NCBI GenBank assembly: GCA_004195315.1 | Contig: SDWL01000082.1 | Location: forward strand, 1 to 8,262 | DNA length: 8,262 nt | Direction of reading: 5' to 3' | Source: Lutibacter sp. | GTDB taxonomy: Bacteria; Bacteroidota; Bacteroidia; Flavobacteriales; Flavobacteriaceae | Shown here: piece by piece, positions 1 through 7,255 of the stretch | Layout of the letters: every line of letters begins with the position of its first letter | Position numbering within the stretch: the first letter of the stretch is position 1 | The notes under the pieces: model-generated | The model's input: only the letters and a program-made list of their open reading frames with translations | Databases searched by the model: none | What the model was told of the DNA's origin: nothing | Translations under genes and position numbers: made by a program

Positions 1-19
1 AGATGTGTATAAGAGACAG
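1..19 (+). other. Tn5 mosaic-end adapter (library artefact)
   Basis: Bases 1-19 read AGATGTGTATAAGAGACAG, an exact match to the 19-bp Tn5 mosaic end used in Nextera-type tagmentation. The CAG end abuts the insert, which is how a transferred strand joins its target, so this is library sequence and not a native transposon. It supplies an in-frame ATG at 3-5 that gives the downstream gene a false start. Confidence 0.97.
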
Positions 20-2297
20 AGCAGATACAGTTTGGTTAGCATCGGATGAGGATCGTGAAGGAGAAGCAATTGCGTGGCATTTATTTGAGCAATTAAAATT
101 AAAAGAAGCCAACACAAAACGGATTGTTTTTCACGAAATAACAAAGAAAGCTATTTTAAAAGCTGTTGAAAATCCAAGAAGTATAGATTATAATTTAGTA
201 AACGCACAACAAGCAAGAAGAGTTTTAGATAGATTAGTTGGTTATGAATTATCACCTATACTTTGGCGTAAAATAAAAGGAGGCTTATCGGCAGGTAGAG
301 TTCAATCTGTTGCGGTACGGTTAATTGTTGAGAGAGAACGTGAAATACAAGATTTTAAATCACTGGCTTCTTATAGAGTTGTTGCAGAGTTTACAACTAA
401 AGAAGGTAAGAAGTTTAAAGCAACACTTCCAAAAAATTTCGATACCAAAGCAAAAGCTGAATCGTTTTTAAATTCATGTATTGGAGCAGATTTTAAAGTT
501 GAAGACCTTCAGAAAAAACCAGCTAAAAAATCTCCAGCAGCACCATTTACAACTTCAACATTACAACAAGAAGCTTCAAGAAAATTAGGTTTTCCAGTTG
601 CTAAAACAATGATGATTGCACAACGTTTGTACGAAGCAGGTTTTATAACCTATATGAGAACAGATAGTTTAAATCTTTCTGAAGATGCCAAAAATGATGC
701 ACAAGAAGAAATTATATCATCTTACGGTAAGGAATTTAGTAAACCAAGAAATTTCAGCAACAAATCTAAAGGGGCACAAGAAGCTCACGAAGCAATTAGA
801 CCAACAAGTATGAGTCAGCAATCTGTTTCAATTGATTTTGATCAAGATAGATTGTATAGCTTAATTTGGAAAAGAACCATTGCTTCTCAAATGAGTGATG
901 CAGAATTAGAACGTACTAATGTCAAAATATCAAACTCTAATAATTCCAAAGTTCTTACTGCAAATGGTGAAATGATAAAGTTTGAAGGGTTTTTAAAAGT
1001 ATATTTAGAAGGAACCGATAATGAAGATGAAGAACAAGAAGGGATGTTACCTAATATGACTAATGGAGAAGCTTTAATTAATGAATATATTACAGCAACC
1101 GAACGCTATACAAAAGCACCATATAGATATACGGAAGCTTCTTTGGTGAAAAACCTTGAAGAATTAGGGATTGGTCGTCCATCAACATATGCACCTACAA
1201 TTTCAACAATTCAACGTAGAGAATATGTAGAAAAGGGGAGTATTGAAGGAATAGATAGAAATTATACGCAGTTAAAATTAAAAAGTCAAAAAGTAACTTC
1301 AACAATTTTAACAGAAAAAGTTGGTTCAGATAAAGGGAAGTTAACTCCAACGGATATTGGAAATATAGTAAATGATTTTTTAGTTGAAAATTTCTCAAAT
1401 ATTTTAGATTTTGGTTTTACAGCAAAAGTAGAATCTGAATTTGATGATATTGCTGAAGGGAAAGAAGATTGGATTTCTATGATTAAAGATTTTTACAATA
1501 AATTTCACCCAATAGTTGAAGATGTTGCAGCTAATGCTGAACGTGCTAAAGGTGAACGTTTATTAGGTATTGATCCAGATAGTGGTAAAAATGTATATGC
1601 TCGTTTAGGAAGATTTGGCGCTATGGTTCAAATTGGAGAGGCTACAGATGAAGAAAAACCAAAGTTTGCAAGTTTGCAAGTAGATCAAACATTAAGTTCT
1701 ATTACTTATGAAGAGGCAATGGATTTGTTTAAACTTCCAAAAGTCATTGGAGGTTATGAAGACATTGAAGTAATAGTTGCTAATGGTCGTTTTGGGCCAT
1801 ATATTAAATATGATGCTATGTTTATTTCAATTCCGAGGGATGAAAATCCAATGTCAATTGATTTAAATAGAGCTATAGAGTTAATTCAAGAAAAGCAAGA
1901 AGCTGATGCTCCAGTTGCAGAATATGAGAACCTACCTGTTCAAAAAGGAGTTGGACGTTTTGGTCCATTTTTAAAATGGAATGGTATTTTTATAAATGTG
2001 AATAAAAAATACGATTTTGATAATTTAACCAAAGAAAATATTATTGAATTAATTGAAGATAAAAAGCGTAAAGAAATTGAAAAAGTGTTGCATAATTGGG
2101 AAGAAGAAGGAATTAGAGTTGAAAAAGCACGTTGGGGAAGATCAAATATTTTAAAAGGAAAATTAAAAATTGAATTACCTAAAACTGTTGATGCAACTAT
2201 ACTAACACTTGAAGAAGTTAAAGATATAATTGAGAAGAAAACCCCAAAAAAGAAAGCAGCTAAGAAAACAACAAAGAGTAAAACAACAAAAAAATAA
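20..2297 (+). CDS. topA: DNA topoisomerase I (type IA), 5'-truncated
   Basis: Type IA topoisomerase that relaxes negatively supercoiled DNA through a transient 5'-phosphotyrosine link. Residues are numbered from the adapter ATG at 3; residues 1-6 are adapter, and genuine sequence starts with Ala7 (codon 21-23). The rest of the TOPRIM domain shows the acidic triad in SDEDREGEAIAWHL (Asp15, Asp17, Glu19). SAGRVQSVAVRLIVERE lies near 96-112. The catalytic tyrosine is Tyr217 in AGFITYMRTDS (codon 651-653). LGIGRPSTYAPTI lies near 390-402. The C-terminal half carries topoisomerase C-terminal repeats recognisable by GRFG (VYARLGRFGAMVQIG, VANGRFGPYIKY, VGRFGPFLKW), then a Lys/Ala/Thr-rich tail. There are no CxxC zinc ribbons: the only genuine Cys is near residue 159. 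About 70-90 N-terminal residues are missing, including the VESPxKAKT motif, because the insert begins inside the gene. The 3' end is intact. Identity is secure; the true start lies outside the window. Confidence 0.97.
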
Positions 2298-2348
2298 ATT
2301 TTTTGATTATCTTGCTCTTTATTAGAAAAAGATAACAACCCCTAATCA

Positions 2349-3509
2349 ATGAATTTCGAATATCTTAATCCTGTTGAAGAAGCATTATTGATTTATGCAA
2401 AAATGCAATCTATTCATGCTTTTGGTCAATGTATAGAAATTTATACAGCGCAAAATGGTTTCCCAGATTTAACCAATAAGAAAATAGCAATTGTAGGTGT
2501 ACAAGAAGGAAGGGCTTCTATAGGGAATTATGGAACGGGTTCTAATTTAAATGAAATTAGGAAAGAATTATATAAACTATATCCAGGTAATTGGCCAATT
2601 AGTGTAGTTGATTTAGGAAATATTCAGCAAGGAAATACAATTGATGATACTTACTTTGCTTTAGGTAACTTATTATCCTATTTAATTAAAAACAAAATTA
2701 TCCCTATTGTTATTGGTGGAAGTCAGGATTTAACTTATGCCAATTATAGAGCATATGATACACTTGAGCAAACTGTAAACATAGTGGCAGTTGATAATAA
2801 ATTTGATTTAGGTACTATTGAAGATGAATTAACTTCGCAATCATATTTGAGTAAAATAGTAATGAATCAGCCAAATAATTTATTCAATTATAGTAATATT
2901 GGTTACCAAACCTATTACAATTCTCAAGAGGAAATAGAATTATTAGATAGTTTATTTTTTGATACTTATAGATTGGGAGAGATTGTAAATTCAATTCAAC
3001 TTGTTGAACCTTTAATGAGAGATGCAGATATTGTGAGTATAGATTTATCTGCAATTAAAAATGCAGATGCCCCTGCAAACAATAATGCAACTCCTAACGG
3101 ATTTTCAGGAACAGAAATTTGTGCTATTTCACGTTATGCAGGCATTAGTGATAAAGTAACTTCATTTGGTATTTATGAATACAATGCAGAATTTGATGCT
3201 AAAACCCAAACGGCACAATTAATATCTCAAATGATATGGTATTTTATTGAGGGAGTTAATTATAGAGCTAAAGATTACCCTTTTGGTTTAAAGGATAATT
3301 ATCAAAAATATATTGTACCAATAGACAATCAAATACTAAACTTTCATAAAAGTAATAAGAGCGGTCGTTGGTGGATGGAAATTAATTTAAATGATAATAA
3401 TAAATTTAAAAGACATGCGTTAATACCATGTACTTATGAAGATTATATAAGTGCAACTAATCAGGAAATCCCTGAAAGATGGTTAAAAACATTAAAAAAA
3501 TTAGTATAA
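2349..3509 (+). CDS. Degenerate ureohydrolase-fold protein (arginase/formimidoylglutamase family), probably non-catalytic
   Basis: A 386-residue protein whose middle follows the ureohydrolase pattern: a Rossmann-like start KIAIVGVQEGR (45-55), the GGDHS-type segment as IPIVIGGSQDL (118-128), the DAHxD segment as DNKFD (149-153), and the SxDxDxxDPxxAP segment as SIDLSAIKNADAP (230-242), followed by PNGFSGTE ending at Glu256. By this motif alignment three Mn ligands are replaced: the GGDHS His is Gln126, the DAHxD His is Lys151, and the second Asp of DxD is Ser234. Asp149, Asp153 and Asp232 remain. A C-terminal extension of about 85 residues (roughly 302-386, with GRWWMEI at 339-345) goes beyond usual arginases. 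Automatic annotation would probably call it formimidoylglutamase or arginase, but the metal site argues against hydrolysis. No signal peptide is visible, so it is likely cytoplasmic. It lies 51 bp after topA and 103 bp before gldK. Fold assignment is fairly sure; loss of activity is inferred; the biological role is unknown. Confidence 0.85.
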   Translation: MNFEYLNPVEEALLIYAKMQSIHAFGQCIEIYTAQNGFPDLTNKKIAIVGVQEGRASIGNYGTGSNLNEIRKELYKLYPGNWPISVVDLGNIQQGNTIDDTYFALGNLLSYLIKNKIIPIVIGGSQDLTYANYRAYDTLEQTVNIVAVDNKFDLGTIEDELTSQSYLSKIVMNQPNNLFNYSNIGYQTYYNSQEEIELLDSLFFDTYRLGEIVNSIQLVEPLMRDADIVSIDLSAIKNADAPANNNATPNGFSGTEICAISRYAGISDKVTSFGIYEYNAEFDAKTQTAQLISQMIWYFIEGVNYRAKDYPFGLKDNYQKYIVPIDNQILNFHKSNKSGRWWMEINLNDNNKFKRHALIPCTYEDYISATNQEIPERWLKTLKKLV

Positions 3510-3519
3510 AAAGTTATGC

Positions 3520-3547
3520 TTTCATATGTAATAAAATGAGGTTTTTT
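3520..3547 (+). terminator. Weak intrinsic-terminator-like hairpin after the ureohydrolase gene
   Basis: TTTCAT (3520-3525) can pair with ATGAGG (3536-3541) across a 10-nt loop, with two G-T wobbles, and six T residues follow at 3542-3547. The stem is short and AT-rich, so the call is tentative. Its place just upstream of the gldK promoter would fit separation of topA-ureohydrolase transcription from the gld operon. Confidence 0.3.
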
Positions 3548-3572
3548 AGTTTTAAACAGATTAAAGTAAATA

Positions 3573-3603
3573 TTGTTTTTTTAAATAATTAGTAATAGGT
3601 TTG
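3573..3603 (+). promoter_or_regulatory. Bacteroidota-type promoter of the gldKLMN operon
   Basis: TTG at 3573-3575 is followed after 20 bp by TAGGTTTG at 3596-3603. This exactly matches the Bacteroidota primary-sigma consensus TTG-N(about 17-23)-TAnnTTTG. It lies in the longest non-coding gap of the window and points towards gldK. Because the TAnnTTTG box is centred near -7, transcription should begin around 3607-3611, so the ATG at 3613 would have almost no leader. This favours the in-frame ATG at 3628 as the gldK start. No operator or riboswitch-like structure is evident. Confidence 0.65.
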
Positions 3604-3612
3604 CCTAAATAG

Positions 3613-4986
3613 ATGAAGAAAATAATTATGAAGAAAATATCATTGTATATTTTACTAGCTTTATTAGTATATAGCTGTGGCTCTAGTGACCAAGGTGAGT
3701 TGATCGGTGTAAGATCACAAAGTAAGTGGCATTCTCAAAAGCCATTAGGTATGGTTTTAATTTCGGGAGGTTCCTTTACAATGGGAAAAAGTGATGAAGA
3801 TGTTGCGGGGTCTCTAACAGCTCCATCAAGAACAGTTACAGTTAGGCCATATTATATGGATGAAACAGAAATTACAAATAGTGAATATAAAGAGTTTGTG
3901 TTTTGGGTTAGAGATTCAATAATAAGAACCAAATTAGCTATTTTATCGGAATTAATGTCTGATGAGACAAATATAATTTTGCCAGAATTCCAATTTTCAA
4001 ATCCAGATACTACTAATATGTCACCGTACGAGAAGTATATGATGAATAATTATGGTAGTTTAGGAGATGTAAATTCACCATTACAAGGGCGGTCATTAAA
4101 TTGGTCGGAAGATTTAATTTGGGATACAAATGAATTTCCAGATGAATATTATTCAGAGGTAATGGATACAATGTATGTATCAATTGATAATAGTTTTGAT
4201 GGTAAAAGAATTTTGGATACTAAAAAATTAAAATTCAAATATTCATGGTTGGATAGGGGTGCAGCAGCAAAAGCTAAAGGTGATAGAAAAAACTTTATTA
4301 AAGATGAAATAGTTGAAGTATACCCTGATACAACTGTTTGGGTAAAAGATTTTAATTATTCCTATAATGATCCAATGCATCAAGATTATTTCTTTCACCA
4401 AGCGTATGCTGATTATCCGGTTGTTGGAGTTGATTGGAAACAGGCAAAAGCATTTTGTAGTTGGAGAACAAAAAAGAAAAACGATTTTTTAAAGTCTAAA
4501 AAGAATGAGAGTTCAGTACCATATTTTAGGCTAGCAACAGAGGCTGAGTGGGAATATGCAGCTAGAGGCGGTTTAAATTATTCAACATATCCTTGGGGAG
4601 GACCTTATACAACTTCTGATAGAGGTTGCTTTTTAGCAAATTTTAAACCAAGTAGAGGTGATTATGCAGTTGATGGAGCTTTGTATACAATGGAGGCCAA
4701 ATCATATAATCCAAATGATTATGGACTTTATAACATGGCAGGTAATGTTTCTGAATGGACAAATACAGCGTACAGTGAAGCATCTTATTATATAGGTTCA
4801 ACAATGAATCCAAATGTGGAAATCTCAGAAAATCACAGAAAAATTATTAGAGGTGGTTCTTGGAAAGATGTATCCTATTTTTTAGAAGTGAGCACGCGAG
4901 ATTATGAATATGCAGACTCAGCAAGAAGTTATATTGGCTTTAGAACAGTACAAGATTTTTTAGGAACTATTATTGAAGGAAATTAA
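3613..4986 (+). CDS. gldK: GldK, T9SS outer-membrane ring lipoprotein (SUMF1/FGE-like fold)
   Basis: Outer-membrane lipoprotein that forms, with GldN, the periplasmic ring of the type IX secretion and gliding machinery (PorK in Porphyromonas). A lipoprotein signal peptide has the lipobox LLVYSC with the acylated Cys at residue 22 (codon 3676-3678). The FGE-sulfatase (SUMF1) fold starts at GMVLISGGSFTMG (46-58), is interrupted by an insertion of about 165 residues (roughly 95-260), and resumes with DYPVVGVDWKQAKAFC (267-282), FRLATEAEWEYAARGG (305-320), GLYNMAGNVSEW (371-382), IIRGGSWKD (411-419) and IGFRT (441-445). The cysteines expected after RGGS in true formylglycine-generating enzymes are absent, so a structural role is expected. 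The ATG at 3613 is the longest start. The ATG at 3628 (Met6) gives a tidier signal peptide (MKKISLYILLALLVYSC) and fits the promoter better. First gene of the gldKLMN operon. Confidence 0.95.
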   Translation: MKKIIMKKISLYILLALLVYSCGSSDQGELIGVRSQSKWHSQKPLGMVLISGGSFTMGKSDEDVAGSLTAPSRTVTVRPYYMDETEITNSEYKEFVFWVRDSIIRTKLAILSELMSDETNIILPEFQFSNPDTTNMSPYEKYMMNNYGSLGDVNSPLQGRSLNWSEDLIWDTNEFPDEYYSEVMDTMYVSIDNSFDGKRILDTKKLKFKYSWLDRGAAAKAKGDRKNFIKDEIVEVYPDTTVWVKDFNYSYNDPMHQDYFFHQAYADYPVVGVDWKQAKAFCSWRTKKKNDFLKSKKNESSVPYFRLATEAEWEYAARGGLNYSTYPWGGPYTTSDRGCFLANFKPSRGDYAVDGALYTMEAKSYNPNDYGLYNMAGNVSEWTNTAYSEASYYIGSTMNPNVEISENHRKIIRGGSWKDVSYFLEVSTRDYEYADSARSYIGFRTVQDFLGTIIEGN

Positions 4987-5021
4987 AACAAAGCTTAACC
5001 TATACTTTAAAAAAATTAATT

Positions 5022-5657
5022 ATGGCACAAACTAGAAATACTAAAAAATTATTTAATTACGCTTATGGAATAGGAGCAGCAATTGTTATTTTAGGTGCCC
5101 TATTTAAAATTCAACACTGGCCTTATGGAGGTTTGATGTTAACAGTAGGTATGGCGGTAGAAGCTTTAGTGTTTTTTGTATCGGCATTTGATTCTGTAGA
5201 TGACGATTTAGATTGGAGTTTAGTTTACCCTGAATTAGCAATTGGGCTGGATAGAGATAAAGACAGAAACGATGCAAGAGAATCACAAAGTTTACTTTCT
5301 CAAAAGCTAGATACAATGCTTAAAGAAGCTAAATTAGATGCAGGTTTAATGCAAAGTTTTGGAGAAAGTATTCAAAATTTTAAAGGTGCTGCAGAAAATA
5401 TTGCTCCTACAATAGATTCTATAGCATCTACAAATAGATATAGTGAACAAATGTCAATGGCTGCAGCTCAAATGGAATCGCTAAATAGTTTGTACAAAGT
5501 TCAGTTAGAAAGCTCAAGTAGACAAGCTGAAATTAATGACCAAGTTGTTATTAACTCAGAAAAACTAAAAGAGCAAATGGAATCCTTAGCAACTAATCTT
5601 TCTTCATTAAATGGAGTTTATGGAGGTATGTTATCTGCAATGTCTAATAAAAATTAA
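5022..5657 (+). CDS. gldL: GldL, inner-membrane proton-channel subunit of the T9SS motor
   Basis: Cytoplasmic-membrane protein of 211 residues that, as a pentamer around a GldM dimer, converts proton-motive force into motion (known for the family). Two transmembrane helices are visible: about 13-31 (YAYGIGAAIVILGALFKI) and about 36-56 (GGLMLTVGMAVEALVFFVSA). They are joined by a very short turn with QHWPYGG. TM2 contains a buried acidic residue, Glu47, which I align with the essential TM2 glutamate of Flavobacterium johnsoniae GldL. Tyr15, Lys29 and His32 are other polar residues at conserved-looking positions. DDLDWSLVYPELA (60-72) is a family hallmark just after TM2. The remainder (about 75-211) is a hydrophilic, helical cytoplasmic tail ending in the conserved-looking SLNGVYGGMLSAM. 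The gene begins 35 bp after gldK behind an A-rich, AT-only stretch rather than a Shine-Dalgarno sequence, and precedes gldM by 45 bp. Confidence 0.96.
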   Translation: MAQTRNTKKLFNYAYGIGAAIVILGALFKIQHWPYGGLMLTVGMAVEALVFFVSAFDSVDDDLDWSLVYPELAIGLDRDKDRNDARESQSLLSQKLDTMLKEAKLDAGLMQSFGESIQNFKGAAENIAPTIDSIASTNRYSEQMSMAAAQMESLNSLYKVQLESSSRQAEINDQVVINSEKLKEQMESLATNLSSLNGVYGGMLSAMSNKN

Positions 5658-5702
5658 TTAGTTGATTGTTGACTAAATTATTAACCAAAAAAACTAATTA
5701 GG

Positions 5703-7238
5703 ATGGCTTCAGGTAAACTTTCACCAAGGCAGAAAATGATAAACCTTATGTATTTAATTTTCATTGCAATGTTAGCAATGCAAATGTCTAAGGAAGTACT
5801 TTCTGCGTTTGGTTATATGAATGAAAAATTGACTGAAAATAATATTACTACTTCAGCAAAAAATAATGTTACTATTCAAAATTTAGAAACTAAAGCTCAA
5901 GAGCAACCAGAAAAATATGCATCCTTGTATTCTAAGGCAAAAAAGGTAGATGAATTATCTGAAAATCTTAATAATTTTTTAGGAGCTAAAAAAGAATTTT
6001 TTCTGGCAAAAGTTGATGATCCTACGAATTATGAAACAATGGATAATGCCCAAGCAGTAAATGAATACTTTTTTATAGGAGATGGTTTCACTAAAGAAGG
6101 GCAGGAATACTTAGATCAAATCAATAATTATAGAAATTCTGTTGTTGAATTATTGGATGATTCAAACCCTTTAATTGAGAATATCAATAAGCGATTTGAT
6201 ACTTCTGATCAGGAAACAGCAGATGGCGATCAAGCTTGGTTGAAAAACAGGTATGAAGGATTTCCTTTAATATCTACAATTACCAATTTTACATCTATGC
6301 AAACGGATATTAAAACAACACAATCTGAAATTTATGGAAACCTTTTAGGTAGACAATTAGAAAGTGATGTTTCTATGTCAAATTATAAAACTATTTTAAT
6401 TCCAGAAAAATCAGCATTTTTTCAAGGTGAAAATTTTAAAGGTAAAATAGTGCTAGGAAGATATGATTCTTCATTAAAACCAGAAAAAGTAGTTGTAAAT
6501 GGAATTGAAATTAAAGAAATTAAAGATGGTGGTGCTGAACTTAATTTCCCTGCGGGTTCAGTAGGTGAAAGAGAAATCAAAGGTAAGTTCATTTTTATTG
6601 AAAACGGGCAACCTGTTGAAATAGAAATAAACAGTTCATATGCCGTAATTCCAAAACCAAATAATGCAGTAATTTCTGCAGATAAAATGAATGTTGTGTA
6701 TAGGGGAGTTCCAAACCCTATGACAATCTCTATTCCAGGGGTTTCTGATGACAAAATTAATGCAAGAGCACCGGGTTTAAAGAAGGTAGGTAATAGTAAA
6801 TATATTATGACTCCTTTATCAGGATCAGGAAAAGAAGTATCTATAAAAGTTTCTGGGACAATGCAGGATGGAACATCAATTAGTTCACCTCCTAAGACTT
6901 TCAGAATTAAAGACATTCCGGCACCAAGCGGTAGCATTAGAAAGCAAATAGGTTATGTTAAAATGCCTAAAACAAGTTTGGAAAAATCAACGGTTAGTGC
7001 AATATTACCCGATTTTGATTTTGATTTAGTACTTAATACGTCTGGGTTTACGGTTAAAGTACCAGGGCAAGGAGCAGTTTTAGTTAAGGGAAGTAAAATG
7101 AATGCCCAAGCTAAAAAAGCAATAGCAAAAGCGAAAAGAGGTGATGTAGTGACAATATTCGATATAAAATCATCGTTAGCAGGTAATACAACATACAAAA
7201 TTAAGGCGGCTTCAGCAGTTAGTATAGAAATACAATAA
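5703..7238 (+). CDS. gldM: GldM, periplasm-spanning T9SS motor shaft protein
   Basis: A 511-residue protein anchored by one N-terminal transmembrane helix (about 13-34, MINLMYLIFIAMLAMQM) after a short cytoplasmic tail, MASGKLSPRQK. Its dimer threads the GldL pentamer and reaches through the periplasm to the GldK/GldN ring. Arg9 just before the helix sits where a conserved arginine is expected, which supports the ATG at 5703. Following the known four-domain family architecture, the periplasmic part divides into a helical D1 (about 36-230), then three beta-rich domains: D2 (about 231-322), D3 (about 323-405, opening with the family motif YAVIPKPNNAVISADKMNV) and D4 (about 410-511, with GSIRKQIGYVKMPK near its start). 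Domain borders are inferred from family knowledge. Length is normal for the family. An AT palindrome, CTAATTAG (5694-5701), sits directly before the start codon, with no Shine-Dalgarno sequence. The stop codon forms part of a TAAAA triplet repeat leading into gldN. Confidence 0.97.
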   Translation: MASGKLSPRQKMINLMYLIFIAMLAMQMSKEVLSAFGYMNEKLTENNITTSAKNNVTIQNLETKAQEQPEKYASLYSKAKKVDELSENLNNFLGAKKEFFLAKVDDPTNYETMDNAQAVNEYFFIGDGFTKEGQEYLDQINNYRNSVVELLDDSNPLIENINKRFDTSDQETADGDQAWLKNRYEGFPLISTITNFTSMQTDIKTTQSEIYGNLLGRQLESDVSMSNYKTILIPEKSAFFQGENFKGKIVLGRYDSSLKPEKVVVNGIEIKEIKDGGAELNFPAGSVGEREIKGKFIFIENGQPVEIEINSSYAVIPKPNNAVISADKMNVVYRGVPNPMTISIPGVSDDKINARAPGLKKVGNSKYIMTPLSGSGKEVSIKVSGTMQDGTSISSPPKTFRIKDIPAPSGSIRKQIGYVKMPKTSLEKSTVSAILPDFDFDLVLNTSGFTVKVPGQGAVLVKGSKMNAQAKKAIAKAKRGDVVTIFDIKSSLAGNTTYKIKAASAVSIEIQ

Positions 7239-7250
7239 AATAAAATAAAA
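7236..7250 (+). repeat. Three tandem TAAAA units at the gldM stop / gldN leader
   Basis: Three exact copies of TAAAA run from the gldM stop codon (7236-7238) to 7250, six bases before the gldN start. They make up most of the 17-bp intergenic spacer. The run is probably ordinary A-rich leader sequence of the kind Bacteroidota use for translation initiation, though such a short repeat could vary in copy number. Confidence 0.6.
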
Positions 7251-7255
7251 TTTAA

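Noticed and set aside
2307..2335. Inverted repeat TTATCTT / AAGATAA between topA and the ureohydrolase gene, considered as a terminator
   Set aside because: Only 7 AT-rich pairs with a 15-nt loop and no T tract afterwards; co-transcription across the 51-bp gap is at least as likely.
1940..2338. A 132-codon minus-strand frame overlapping the topA 3' end
   Set aside because: Its hydrophobic Phe/Leu-rich translation is the expected complement of the Lys-rich topA tail; there is no supporting start context or family match.
4987..5021. TATACTTTA as a separate promoter for gldL
   Set aside because: It does not match TAnnTTTG, and no TTG lies at the right distance within the 35-bp gap; gldL is more simply read from the gldK promoter.
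5658..5702. TTAGT / ACTAA inverted repeat and CTAATTAG palindrome between gldL and gldM, considered as an operator or attenuator
   Set aside because: The arms are very short and AT-rich, as expected by chance at this base composition; no promoter box is present in the gap.
6422..6937. A 171-codon open frame on the minus strand inside gldM
   Set aside because: It lies entirely antisense to a confidently identified gene, its translation shows no recognisable motif, and the local sequence is fully explained by gldM.
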